A DNA stretch of 64,000 nucleotides from Larix kaempferi (Eukaryota > Streptophyta > Pinopsida > Pinales > Pinaceae): assembly GCA_027924585.1 (NCBI GenBank), contig BSBM01000877.1, positions 4,155,501 through 4,219,500 on the forward strand, read 5' to 3'. Within the stretch, counting starts at the first letter, position 1. Each line of letters starts with the position of its first letter. Under the pieces are notes generated by a model. That model was not told the DNA's origin and searched no databases. It saw nothing but the letters and a program-made list of their open reading frames with translations. Positions 12,367-24,500 of the stretch are shown here, one piece after another. Both the position numbers and the translations under genes were made by a program.

Positions 12367-12378
12367 GCTCCGATACCA
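12367..12378 (-). promoter_or_regulatory. Primer binding site (initiator tRNA-Met type)
   Basis: The minus strand reads TGGTATCGGAGC two bases after the LTR end (GATGTGACA). This matches the tRNA-Met primer site TGGTATCAGAGC of plant LTR elements with one change. It establishes the minus orientation of the element. Confidence 0.88.
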
Positions 12379-12380
12379 CT

Positions 12381-13282
12381 TGTCACATCCCTGGTCACCT
12401 CGGTGCCCTTTAGAGGCAATGGGAGACAACCCTTGAATCACTTGCTAATTTTTTTCTTCTTTTCCCAAGAAATTCAAATGTTCCATAACTCTATACCCAT
12501 AATGACCTTCAGTCCACAATACGCAATCCGCAATGCGGAATTCAGAAAGGAGAAACCACAATTTACAGCACGTCGAACATCCCTCTGACTTCCGCAATCC
12601 ACAATCTGAAATGCGGGACTCAAAAGTCGGAACGCCAAACTCCATCGCTCCCAATAACTTCCCTTCTGCAATCCGCAATGCGGATCTCGGGAATGAGGAA
12701 TGCCAAAGTCAGAAATCCGGGGAATTGTCGTCCCCACTTCCACAATCCGCAATCCACACGCAGAACTCAAAAATCGAAACTGCCATTTTTCAACCCCGTC
12801 GAAAATGCCCTTCTGACTTCTGCAATCTGCAATCCGCATGCGGGTTCGGAAATTCGGAAGCCGCCACTACACAACTTCTTCAGCCCATAACTTCTTCATC
12901 CCTGGACCAAATTCGACAAGTATGGTACTGTTGGAAATCTCTTGGATAGCTCTATGCAGTTGCAGGGTATTCATCCAATTCTGAGGACTTCGTTCCTGCT
13001 CTCATTTCACTCCAAATATGACCTTAAACCTCATCATTACCTCTTTCACCACCCTCTAGAAGCTCTACTCCACTCTGCCATGTCTCTTCCTCCCTTCATC
13101 TGATTCACACGAGTTCCTTCCTTCCCACGTCCTGGCTGGACTGTCCTGCACATTTACCAGACTTAGCCCTAATTCATCAATGAACAATCTAGGGACATTA
13201 CACCAATGGAAATACAAATATGCAGCAGCTTAATAATTCATTCCCATATGCATATGCATACATTAAGGAACATAGGGGGATG
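12381..13282 (-). repeat. 5' LTR, inner part (left of hAT insertion)
   Basis: It starts TGTCACATCC and follows 5455-6358 closely, including the CpG-rich CCGCAATGCGG region. It is interrupted at 13283, right after GGGGGATG. The LTR sequence resumes at 16167. Confidence 0.9.
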
Positions 13283-14700
13283 CATGGGGGGTTCACTAGT
13301 GAGGCAATATCATATCACGTCCATTCATATTGGGGGTTTGAATACTCTTAAAAACCTCAAAAATATATTGCCCCGTATTAAGGGGTCAAGGGGGGTTTTT
13401 AATTTGACATAGTAATATAAATATTGGGGGTTATTTTATTTGGGTGTGTCGAGGAATAACCTCCAAATCATGGAACAGACTCATACATCCAAATCATGTG
13501 CTCAATTCATACCCACCTAAAATTTAAGGACCCTCCATTTTTATTTGATATTGCTTCTGATCCTAAGTTTTGCATAAATATGATAATAGTGTACCAATGA
13601 TAATATCGATGGAAGTCTCTTTGGATTGTTGTCCTTGAGCAATCCTCATTTAATAGCTTATTTAGGCTTAGTTTGAATTGACGTTATATTGTTTTGAATT
13701 TTTAAGTTAAGAGATGTAGCTAAACGGGAGTTCCAGACTTGACCAATTGTATTGTATTTTTTGTAGGCATTCAAGTAAAAGATCTAACTCTTCATTTTTT
13801 AGGTCGGGGTTTAGGTGGGTATTGAGATTCAATTAAACCTTGCTCCACGACAACCAAGGAAAGTGAGATCAATCTTTCTTGGTTCATTGGAACCAAGAAA
13901 AGTTAGATCAATGTTTCTTGACTAATTATTTCTTTCAACATTTTGTATTCTTCTTTAATATTTTCACATTGGGAGTTAGGAATAGTTGTTAGATTGAGTT
14001 ATATTTGGCACATTCATAATTGTAATTTCAATTCATATATGCAAGGAATCCATCTTAATATTGTATTGGAACTGACATGAACATAGGTGAAAATATAAAT
14101 CCTTATTTACATACCATATGCATTATCGTTACCATGAAATGGTATTATATAAGTTTCACCATTTGTGTATCTTTATAACTATTGCATGTTTGAAACCTAA
14201 AAATGGATAGTTTTCCCTCTCCTATAAAGATAAAAAAAAAAAAAAAAGACAAGATATAACCCAAGAAAAGGTAAGTAAATGTTGTTAATTCCCTTGATTG
14301 CGAGAATAAATGTAGAGGAAGTGGAGGAAATTCATTGGACCTTGTGAATTACCCAAATCCAAGTTATGCACATGATCATATCGTGCTATTGAAAAGTAAG
14401 AGGAATTTTTCAATGTTCATTTGGGTTCAAACATCAATGATGTTTATTTTGATAGGAAGGCATGGGAGTCCATCCACGAAAGGGTTTCAATTTTACATTT
14501 TTATGGAGTTTAATTTATTAAGCTTATAGAAAACATGAGCTCTCTATGGATATACTTGTATTTACATGATATAAAATTGGTAGATTGACAGGCTGTGGTG
14601 TGAAACATCTGCAATTCTCATCTTTTCTAAGCATTCCACTAACTATTGGACTATTAGTATTTTACATTCTTTGTTATGTTTATCTCTTAACTAGGTTTCC

Positions 14701-14934
14701 TTTTATGCATTTTGCCTTCCCCAGTACTATTTCGTTGGGTCTTCCACTGTACAATGCTACAAATTGATTAGTTTCCCCTACAATCCTAGTGGGATCATTA
14801 TTAACATTATACTATTATTTTATGCATTTTGCCTTCCCCGGTACTATTTCGTTGGGTCTTCCACTGTCCAATGCTACAAATTGATTAGTTTCCCCTACAA
14901 TCTTAGTGGGATCATTATTAACATTATACTATTA
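14701..14934. repeat. 117-bp tandem duplication inside the hAT-like element
   Basis: The unit TTTTATGCATTTTGCCTTCC… at 14701-14817 is repeated at 14818-14934 with very few differences, so the duplication is recent relative to the element. Confidence 0.9.
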
Positions 14935-15088
14935 TTTTATTTAACATCTTCTTTTCTTATACTAAGATGTGTTAGGGATCTTGTTTGCTACAACTTGATA
15001 ATATGATATAAAGGGGTGTTAAAAATGGGTTGATAGAAATGGATACCTACAATATCTGGTGAAACTAAGGGTTTTCTTAATTGGAAAG

Positions 15089-16033
15089 CATTAGAGATAT
15101 TTTGAGGTCAAAAAAGGGCCTCCTAAGAGATGTACTACAAAAATATGAGATATATTAAAATATTATGAATTGGGGGTTTTATGGGGTAGGTATATATGAC
15201 AAGTCACCTTCCACACTATTTTCTATGCACAATATAAATAACCATGGTTGAGTTACTTTTCAAAATTCACTAGCAATAAAATTAATAAAATAAGTCTACA
15301 TTGATGTGACTAAGATTCATTGTAAATTCCCAAAAATGTATTGTCCTTTAACATTTATTTGTCTTGAACTTGCAAATGAAATTAAATAATAAAAAACATT
15401 TTTAAGAGCTTTTTTTAAAATTTTATGTTGACTTTTTATATTTAGTACTTTTCTCATGAATTTAATAATGTAATTTGATTGAGAATTTATTTACATGTAA
15501 AATGTCAATAATATTATTATAATCCACATTGCATTATTATTATTATTATTTATTATATCTATTATTATTATTTATTAGTTTGACATTATGTTATTAAATA
15601 GAATGGAGTGAATATATAATTTAAAATTAAAAACATAAAAATGATAATATATTATTTTATAAAAAAATGTGAAAGGACTTTCTTTATGAATTAAGAGTAC
15701 TTCACTTGAAAATGACAATAATATTATTTTATGTGAAAGTGTGAAAAGACATTGATTATGAGTACTTTACTTGAAAATGACAATAATATTATTTTATGAA
15801 AAGACTATCATTATGAGTACTTTACTTTATGACTTAAAAGTACTTACACCACTACCTTGGTTAACTATGTGTTTTCATCCACCATAAAATATTTGACAAA
15901 TAAGCATTATTAACTCATGCAATGCCACCTCACCAAGGGGGATGATGTCATCTACTAGAATGTGATTGTTTGTATTTTATAGTACATTTTCTTTGTTTTG
16001 AGGCCCTTTTTTGACCTCAAAATTTCTCTAATG
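15089..16033. repeat. 34-bp inverted repeat enclosing 877 bp
   Basis: The 34 bases at 15089-15122 and the reverse complement of 16000-16033 agree at 33 positions (core TTTTGAGGTCAAAAAAGGGC). The arms point at each other within the hAT-like element. A related copy of the motif is at 44308-44341. It may mark a nested element or a conserved subterminal motif. Confidence 0.8.
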
Positions 16034-16166
16034 GGAGTATTGGGAGGGGGGTTCAACAATACAATTTTAGGACACATTTTCCAATATTTAGTGAAATTAG
16101 GGATATTCTTTAATATCGTGCGAACGATCGTGCTATGCAACAAGTTCACTTAGTGAACCCCCCGTG

Positions 16167-17376
16167 GGGGGATGAGACCTTATACACACACACAGAATGG
16201 GATACATGCACATATTCCTCCCAAGCAGATTGATGAAAGCATACATAGGGTCCCATCCCTCAAGCCTAGATACATATGAATACTAACATAATATAAAGAA
16301 GCAAAGGTGCAAAGATAAGGAAATGACATGCACAACAAAATGAAACATAATGCATAGGCATAGAGTCCTATTTACCAATGAACCATTCACATAAGAAAAT
16401 AGATACATGCATGTACTTAACCTCCATAGTTGAAGGTAGCATCATCAACACACCATGTATCATGCATTTACCAATCAATAACATACACCACAAAATGAAA
16501 CCTAATACATAGGCATTCAACCCTCTCACTCTTTTGGATCAAATCATACATTCAAACATAAATAAACACATATGCATAGATGTAGAATAGGCATCATTCA
16601 AGGCATAAATAACACTTATCTTCTGCATTAAATCTCTAAGTAAACTAGCTATGGACTGCAACGTTCCAACCCAACCATAGGTCTCTTCCCAACCTGTATT
16701 ATTTCAGCACTCAGAGACCACCCCGGAGATGGGGCTATGTATCCACTAAGGAGTGTCACTCAGGCTTACTCACAGCTTGGTTCATAGTCCATCGAGGCAT
16801 CCAGTACACAGTTCATTTTTCAAGCAAGTGGGGAAACAATGGAAGGGTTTTCTAGGTCAATAAGATCATCCATAGAGCTATGGGAATATCCCAGTGATCC
16901 CATACAATACAAACACACCCATCACCTCCACTCTCATCCTAAGTAAGGTCCCCTTCATTGTTGAACAGTCCCTAGGGTGCCCCTTCCCTTAGCACTGACT
17001 TGGGAAAGTGTGGTTGGTCTTGACTGCTAAATCAAAGTAATTGAGCTCTCCCTGGCTCTAGCATGCAGAATTAAACCCTCTTGGTCTCTTCCCACTGCTT
17101 TTCTGGGCGTCTCACCCACTCACATCCACCCAAGGGTTCGAGTCTATGGATTTCTCATCGATCTTAGCACTGAAATTCGCGGCCTTACTCAGATCGTGAT
17201 TTCCCTGGTTCTTCCTTCTTTGCTAGGTCGCGTAAAGGTTCAACGGATGCCTCTCTGATCAACCAAGGTCTCGAGGATGAGGAGTACGTCCTCCACAAGG
17301 TAGAGTGGCTTATGGAACAAGCAAGATAGAGCTTCATACCTTGCCTTACGGATTTTGGGGCAGTCCCATACTCCCT
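16167..17376 (-). repeat. 5' LTR, outer part, truncated
   Basis: It continues the LTR from GGGGGATGAGACC and matches 6350-7567 of the intact LTR. Similarity stops at CCCATACTCC, so the last ~390 bp, including the TGTAATGTCCC terminus and the right TSD, are missing. A hairpin MITE-like sequence begins within five bases of the break. Confidence 0.88.
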
Positions 17377-17380
17377 CGAT

Positions 17381-17574
17381 GTAAGTAATAATTGATTTTT
17401 AATGTACTTTTAGTGATAATATAACATGGGTGGGAGGATAATATTTTTTTAATATAAAGTTTATAATATATATATATATATATATATTAAATCTTATATT
17501 TAAAAAAAAAGTATCCTCCCACCCATGTTATATCATCATTAAAAATACATTACAAAGTAATAATTATTACTTAC
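17381..17574. mobile_element. Hairpin MITE (194 bp)
   Basis: GTAAGTAATAATT at the left end is mirrored by AATTATTACTTAC at the right. The arms (about 60 bp each) share the block ATAACATGGGTGGGAGGATA and are separated by a TA-rich spacer with a (TA)n run at about 17466-17489. No flanking duplication longer than two bases is evident, so the family is not assigned. Confidence 0.7.
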
Positions 17575-18238
17575 CACCTTGGGAAAGTAAAGTTATACAT
17601 ACCCACACACTAAATTTATATAAAACTATAAAGCATTATGCATGGGCCTCTCCACACCTGCATTCTGACCAATATATTTTATTCACACAAATGTTTCTCT
17701 CAAGTAATGAGGGGTCATTATTTTTAATGGCAAGAAATTATAGTGGGTAGTCAGTAAAACTAATTGTAACGATTCATTATTATTAGTCCCTTCCAAGACA
17801 TGAAATATAGCAATAAGTTGATCATACATAAACTTTGACTTTATATTAATCCTAAAACAAATTCATAATGTTTCTCAATGTTTTGTAATATCTATGTATT
17901 AAATTTAATATTTTGAAAATATCAATTATTTTGTTGAGTATTTAAAATTTGTTATTTCTATTTTATGATTGTTTAAAGGCCTTGAAGTGACAAATTACCC
18001 CTGGTTGGATGTGAAATTGTTTAAACAAAATAATAATTTAAATTTTAAAAATTCAAAAAAAGATTCTAACTTGACATGTGGTCTTTGTACTAAAGGTTTC
18101 ATTAAGGCTTATCAATACTGTCATTTTGTACATTGTCATTAATGATAAGCACACAATTTTATTAATGTTATTATTTTGTGCAATCTACCATATTCAAATT
18201 AAAATTAATTTCTAATTATAAAAACTCAATCAATGTGT

Positions 18239-18282
<44 letters not shown>

Positions 18283-18349
18283 TTTTTCTTGTTTCATAAC
18301 TAAATTTTTTAGTAGCTTTTATGGATTTACTCATGAAGATGAATTTTGG
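17575..18349. other. AT-rich DNA, no gene; TA/GA microsatellite
   Basis: No coding content was seen. A compound microsatellite, (TA)9 followed by (GA)12 or so, lies at about 18239-18283, directly before the 5' end of the LINE. Confidence 0.6.
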
Positions 18350-18357
18350 TTCTGAAG

Positions 18358-18411
18358 GAGTACATTAAATCCTGGGGAGTACATTAAAACCTAGGAATGG
18401 AGTACATTAAA
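18358..18411 (+). repeat. Three 13-bp repeats in the LINE 5' leader
   Basis: GGAGTACATTAAA occurs at 18358, 18376 and 18399, just upstream of the ORF1 ATG at 18427. Such short leader repeats may be promoter elements; that role is inference. Confidence 0.8.
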
Positions 18412-18426
18412 CCCAAGGTAAGTGAC

Positions 18427-21400
18427 ATGTGTTTGAATCTTGATAGGGTTCCCATTAATGCAGCCCTGCGTCGAAATGGGGTAGGTTTGGACATTAATGA
18501 TGCCTCTTTTCCATTGCCAAACACTGGGAAGAAAGTGTAATATCCCGATTTCGACCCTATTGCATTAAAATGTAAACGATGTAAATATGTTGGTGTGAAT
18601 TCCTAGTGTGGAGCTCAAGGCCAAGGCCTGACTAGTGAATGGATAGACATGTATGATGTTTGGACTGTTTGGTTGGTTTTTATGTTGATTTAGAGTATAT
18701 GTAAATACTATGTTCATAAATAATAAAATGGTCCAACAATGGTTGTGTAAGGAGCACCAAAGGGGTTATGATTCTACCAAAGGGGAAGAGGAAGGGGGAT
18801 TATGGGAAACCCAATCCTATGTTGCCATGTGTCAACCTTAGAAATCACACCCAAAATTATGTCATGTGATGGGAATAATCCAATTATCTCCTTCTTTGAC
18901 TATTTATTCAATCATTTATTGCACATGTGAGGTTGGTGGGAAAAGTCACTTCATGTAGTTATTGAGCATGAGGATTGTGACAGTTATGTCAGCTGTCCTA
19001 TTTCTTCTATGGTCAGAAGCCATGTCAGTTGTCTTTTCACCCTCACCTCATATCCTTGAAGCCAACACTCTTTTTTTCATTATTCCATTCCATTGGCATT
19101 ATTCCAGGGCATGCTGCCACACTACGTAGAGTTACCATTGTTGTTCATGTCCATTGTTGGACTGTATGTCAAACCTAGAAATTTGAATTAGAGGACATGG
19201 CTGCATTTTTTGGAAGGAAAAATCATTGGTTGTACGTGAGCAAAGAGGTTGGGAAAGCTAGGAAACTTACCCATAGAGTTATGATGATCGTAGGTGCTTG
19301 AGAAGTCACCAGCCAAGGCTGGAAGGGTTGAGTGAGACCCCCGAAGAGCTCTGTATGAGCATTTGACTAAGCACGGAGAGAAAAATGGGTTGTGGGCTGA
19401 GAACTAGAAGCCCATAGGTGTTTCCTTTTCCTTGGTGGACTCATAGCCCAACTTGGGGGTGAACTTGGGAGCTGAAATAGTACAGGATGGACAAGTTCTA
19501 TGGTTGGGTGGAAAAGTGCTCTTACACAGCCAGTTGCTTGGATCTATTTTGGATAAAGATAAGTAATATTTGTGTTTGATTATGATGTGTTTTTATTTCA
19601 TGCCTGTATGTTGTGATTGTGTAATTGAATGGTATATTTGTGTGGATGGATCTTTATTTCCGTTGTGCATGGTTATTTCATTTCTGCACACATTATGTTA
19701 TTGTTAAAAAATGAATTATGCATTTGGGGCGAATTTTATTCGAGCCCAGGTTAGCTAGCATCCCCTCCCGATGGTCGGAAAGGGCGAGGGGGACGTTTCA
19801 GAAAGACTTCATTGAAATCGAAGGTAATTTTTCTGATGTTCCTGATGGGCCGACTGTATTCACAAAGTAGATTGAGGGCTCCTCTTCTGAGATAGGGTTT
19901 TTAAAGGGGGAAGGAAGAGGGTTGTATGTGAGGTCTTCGACGGGTGGAACCAAGAAGGTAAAGAAGGTGATCATGCGAAGAAATGGAATCAAACTAACGG
20001 TGGGATAGGATACTAGGGTGGAGGCTATAATGGAGTTTGCACGTAAAACTTTGATAGGTCGGTTCTATGGAGTAAAAGTAAAGGAGGACAGCCTCCGGGG
20101 CTAGATGATTGAGCATTGGAAACCTCTATTAGATTATTGTCCAGAATTCTTTATTATGACGAGAGGATGGATCGGTTTCAAGTTGAAAAGGGATGAGGGC
20201 GCGGTGAATATTATGAAGGATGTGTGGTTATGGGGAAAGACTGCTCTAAATTTAAAATTCTGGAACCCTTGTTTTGGCCCTAGAAGATAGGTAAAAAGAA
20301 GAGCTCTGGTTTGGGTCAAAATTCTAGGTCTTCCCTTGGAGTTTTGGAATGATCCTTTTCTCAGAGTTGTGGGTAACCAAATAGGGAAGACCATCTTAGT
20401 TGATCCGACTTATAAGTTTCAAGTCCAATGTTTTGTGGAGAAGGTTCTAGTCTCTGTGGATCTTTCCCAAGGGTTACCTGAGTCTATTGAGATTTTTCTT
20501 GGTGATTTAAGACTGAAACATATTTTGGATTATGTAAATGTCCCTTTCCTTTGTGGTAGATTCCATTTCTATGGTCATTGTATTAAGGATTGGTCCCTTC
20601 CCTTTATGAAGAATTTCTGGGCAAGGAAGGATTCATAGGTTTCTAAGCAAAAATATCTGGTGGTCGAAGCGAAGGGACTTATGGCACTTGATGTAGTTTC
20701 TTCTCAAGCGGCCTATGAGTCAAACGATCCCAAGCAGGTGCTCCCGGACCAATCCCCTGCAAATAATTTTCATGGAACTCCGAGGGAAGCTCCTTTAGAT
20801 TCGGTTAGCTCTCGGGATCTTTTATTTCAAGATGGTGAGAGTCTAGTTAAGAAATAGGTAGTTCTGGGATGGGAAGATCAAAGGACGAGAAGCAGTTTCT
20901 CTTTTGAAGAGGAGAATGAAAGATATTTAATGGAAACGTAATTTACAGCTCTGGGCATTCCTAAAAGAGGGTTGGTTTTTCTTGATAGAGATAAGGATTT
21001 TATTCTTCGGCCTGCTGAAGCAGTGGTCCAGCCCTTTGAGTTCCAACCAAATCTAGGGGCCCCTAAATATTTTGAAATGGGATGCCTACAGACGAATTCG
21101 TCAAGGAAGGAATTTCTGGAGGGATTGGTCGCATTACCTGGTAAGTCTTTTATGGAAACCCTTAAACCTTTGCCTCTGATGATTTTGGAAGATTTGAAGC
21201 CGAATCAGGATTTGGATCTACTCAGTCCTGTAGCTAGTTGTGGGTTTGCAAGTCCTGGTATCCGAATGTCTTTGAGAGAGCACAAAAATTTAATTAGAGA
21301 AGGCTTTGCGGTCTTACTTCCTTCTGCTTTCGGATCTGACAGATCTTGTGCCAAATGGGAGGCCTCAAACCGTTATGCCCTAAGATCCAAGGGGGTTTTT

Positions 21401-21565
21401 GGCCATGGGTTTTCAAGTGAGACTATAGGGTTCTGTTTTACCTGTCCAGGTTTTAAGCCTCCTATAAAGCTGAAGATGATTAGGGAGGATCTGAGTTTGA
21501 GGTTCAATGATATTAATCCTTCCTGGGCTCTTAGGGTTCACTTCTTGCAAAAGGTGAACCCATGA
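18427..21565 (+). pseudogene. LINE ORF1 (DUF4283-like, zinc-knuckle remnant)
   Basis: ORF1 proteins of plant L1 elements bind the element RNA. The ATG at 18427 opens a frame that reads to …LPNTGKK, is split by the solo LTR, and resumes at 19806 with DFIEIEGNFSDVPDGPTVFT. The DUF4283-type core is seen as LIGRFYGVKVKEDSLRG … IMTRGWIGFKLKRDEGAVNI … ALVWVKILGLPLEFWNDPFL. The place of the CCHC knuckle reads VPFLCGRFHFYGHCIKDWSLP, where most Cys have been lost. About six in-frame stops occur. The last open part (20972-21565) ends in a TGA that overlaps the ORF2 ATG in the sequence ATGA. Confidence 0.82.
18536..19800 (+). mobile_element. Solo LTR (1,265 bp) inserted in LINE ORF1
   Basis: It starts TGTAATATCCCGATTTCG and ends GGGGACGTTTCA. 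GAAAG lies on both sides (18531-18535 and 19801-19805), a 5-bp TSD. The ORF1 frame on the left joins the frame on the right once the LTR and one GAAAG are removed. No internal retrotransposon sequence remains, so it arose by recombination between two LTRs. Its start matches in style the LTR at 5455-7957 and carries GGAGCTCAAGGCC at about 18611. Confidence 0.93.
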
Positions 21566-24500
21566 AAATACTATACTTCAACTGTAGAGGGTTAGCCAAC
21601 AACCCCAAACAACTAGAGCTAGCGATATTGGTTGGTTTAAATAGTCTTGATGTGATACCTATACATGAAACTATGTGTGGAGAGTCAATATTAGTGGATC
21701 GTTTGACGAAGCTGATGAAGGGTTGGGATTTTGTCTGGGCCAATGGACAGGGTCTATCGAGTGGTTTACTTACCGGATGGAAAGACAATATGAAACTTTT
21801 AAACTGATTTTCCTTTAGCTCTGGGCTTGGTACTTCTTTCTCCATCAAGGATCTCGAATTGGACTTTACAGTCTTTAATTTCTATGGTCCTTACAACAAG
21901 AAAGTTTCTTACTGGAATTCCTTCTTTGGAAAATATTTTCTCAAGGATCTTCCCTTTATTATTGCAGGAGATCTGAATTTTACTCTTAATCGGGATGAGA
22001 TATGGGATAGTGGGGCCTGACAGGACCCTTTACATAATTTATTTCTTCACCATCTATAGGTTTTGGACATTATTGATTTTGAACCAAAGGATATCAAACC
22101 CACATGGTTCAATAAGAGGTCTAGTGCGGTTGTTATTTCTAAAAGTCTTGATAGATTTCTTTGTGTAGGGGATTTATTAAGGAAATTTGAGAAGGTTCGA
22201 ACCTGGAGAACAACTGGAGGGGGGATCAAATCATTTTCCCATTATTTTCCATATTGAAAAAGGAGATCTGAAACCTCGATCCCCTTTCAAGTTCAAAATT
22301 CACTGGCTGACATGTGAATATTTCACTCGAATGAACAGGGCCAACTGGAAACATTATGATGCATCTTTAAATGAGTCATGCAGTCGATAGTTCGCAAACT
22401 CTTTAAACTTTTTGAATAAAATTACTTTGGAATGGTCGATCAACCAAAGGCTGAGTAGGGACTCTAGACTTAAACAAATGGAATCTTTGATTGATTCCTT
22501 ATACAAGAACTGTCATGAGACTTTAAGTTGTAAGGAAGTTCTGGACCTAGCGAATCTGGAGGAAAGAAGGAACACCATCTTGAAGGAAAAAGACGTCGAG
22601 GTAAGGATGAAGAGTAGATATGTCTGGCTCACTTTAGGCGATGAAAACAATGCCTATTTACATAATATGGTTAACCACAGGAAGAGGAGTAATACTATTT
22701 GGGAACTGACCAAAGAAACATGGGAGACTATAAGAGGATTTGAAAATATGTCAAGTGAAGGAGTAAATTTTTTCACTGAGATTTATTCTGAACCAGCTCT
22801 GAATAATCTTCTGGATATTGTACACACTGTTTCAAAATTTCCCTGATGGATCAAGGAAGAAGACAATATTTTTTTGTTTTCTCCTGTGTCTTTGGAGGAA
22901 TTGCAGGCTTCCCTAAGGAAATATAAGAAGCCTGGGGCCAGAGGGTGGACCTCTGATTTCTTTCAATCCTTCTTCGAGCTCTTGGGAGAAGATATTCTGA
23001 GAGTCATTGCAGAGCTCAATAGAACTTCAGGTAAGATGTTATATTGCATAAATTCTAATTTTATAGTTCTTATCCCTAAGGTGGACTCTCTGGTTTCCTT
23101 CAGGTATTTTCATCTGATTTCCCTTTGCAACTCTTTGTACAAACTAACTTGCAATATAATAACAGAAAGAATCAATCCTTTCTTGGCTTCTCACATTTCT
23201 CTGGAGCAATTTGGGTTTTCAACGGATAGAAGTATCCATGAAGCGGTAGGCAATGAACATGAATGTTTTCATTCAATTAAATGCAGAAAGAGTTCAGTAA
23301 AGGTCCTAAAGATCGACTTGTCAAAATCGTAAGACCGAACCTATTGGATGTATATCAGGCTAGTTCTCATCAGAACCGGGTTCTATTTATCCTTTGTCAA
23401 CTGGATTTGGTATTGCATCTCGAATGTCAACTATGCCCTTTTGATCAATGGAGCAGCCTCAAATTTTTCCATTCCTTCCAGAGGCTTACGACAGGGGTTT
23501 CCCCAATCTCCCCATATTTTTCTACTTGTAAAGGATGGTCTTAGTAGGTTATTGAATGAGGCACTCGATCTTAAGAGGATACATGGCCTACATTTTGATT
23601 TTCTTACAGTTACACACATCCTCTTTATGGATGATGCTCTTCTTTTCTAGGAAATTTTGAAGAGGAGAATCGTGCAGTAACAGACATGCTTTGGATTTTT
23701 AGTGCTGCTACAGGGATGATTATAAATCTAAGTCGGCTTGCTACTATAATGAACTTGAGGATGAGCAAATGCATTCCTTCCATAACTCTATGGAAATGGA
23801 ACATATACCTTTGAGTGAGGGATTCAAGTATTTAGGTTTTCACTTGAAACCAAATAATTACTGTCATTCAGATTGGAATTGGTTTCTCTCAAAGGTTGAA
23901 AGGAGAATAAATCTTTGGTGCAATAGGTTTCTTTCTAGGGGTGGAAAATCTATGATGATCCAAGCGGTCCTAAACGCTATACTAGTTTATTGGATGTTTA
24001 TTGCTAAAATTCCTAAAGGAGTTTTAAATTCCTTGAGGAAATTATTTTTTAGATTCTTATGGAAAGGAAATTCAGACAAAGGTTTACACTGGTCATCTTG
24101 GTCCTCAATAGAAAAACCAAAAGAGGAGGGAGGATGGGGACTAAAGGAGCTTCATTATTTTGGTGTTGCCTTGGCTGCTAAGTCTGTATGGCACTTCATT
24201 TCTAAAGAACGTAAATGGCAGTCCATCTTAAAAATGAAATATCTGGGAGCCTTGTCTATTTTAGACTGGGTCAGGGAGCCCTGTATGTCTAGTAGGGGAG
24301 GATCACTATTTTGGAAGGTCATAGTGGATGATTTTCCAGTCATCGGGGACCAATTGGCCTAGGAAGTAGGAAATGGACAACAAGTTTTGATAGGGAAGGA
24401 AAATATTGTGGGGGTGAAAGATATTTGTAATCTCCCCAAATCACTAACTGATCATCTGGCTGTCTGGGGAATTATCACTTTGTCTGATATTCCTAGCAGA

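Larger units (their letters stand above)
13283..16166. mobile_element. hAT-like non-autonomous DNA transposon (2,884 bp)
   Basis: The ends are inverted: CATGGGGGGTTCACTA at the left, and at the right the reverse complement CACGGGGGGTTCACTA. GGGGGATG (13275-13282) is repeated at 16167-16174, while the undisturbed LTR copy at about 6350-6357 has it once, so the empty site is visible. An 8-bp TSD and CA…TG-type ends starting CAxGGG fit the hAT superfamily. No transposase frame is present, so it must have been mobilised in trans. Inside are a 117-bp tandem duplication, an AT-rich part with ATT runs near 15535, and a 34-bp inverted repeat. Confidence 0.8.
5455..17376 (-). mobile_element. Large LTR retrotransposon with only a small gag (non-autonomous, TR-GAG/LARD-like)
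   Basis: Read on the minus strand: a truncated 5' LTR (right, 17376-16167 plus 13282-12381), a tRNA-Met-type primer binding site (12378-12367), about 3.8 kb of non-coding leader, a 172-codon gag-like frame with a zinc knuckle (8596-8078), a polypurine tract (7972-7958) and the 3' LTR (7957-5455). No protease, reverse transcriptase or integrase motif was seen in the 4.4-kb interior. The element would therefore depend on another element's enzymes. The right LTR is split by a hAT-like insertion and has lost its outer ~390 bp. Confidence 0.85.

Noticed and set aside
12241-12949. Open frames on both strands of the right LTR and primer-site region
   Set aside because: They are the same low-stop LTR composition as the left copy and include the primer site; not coding.
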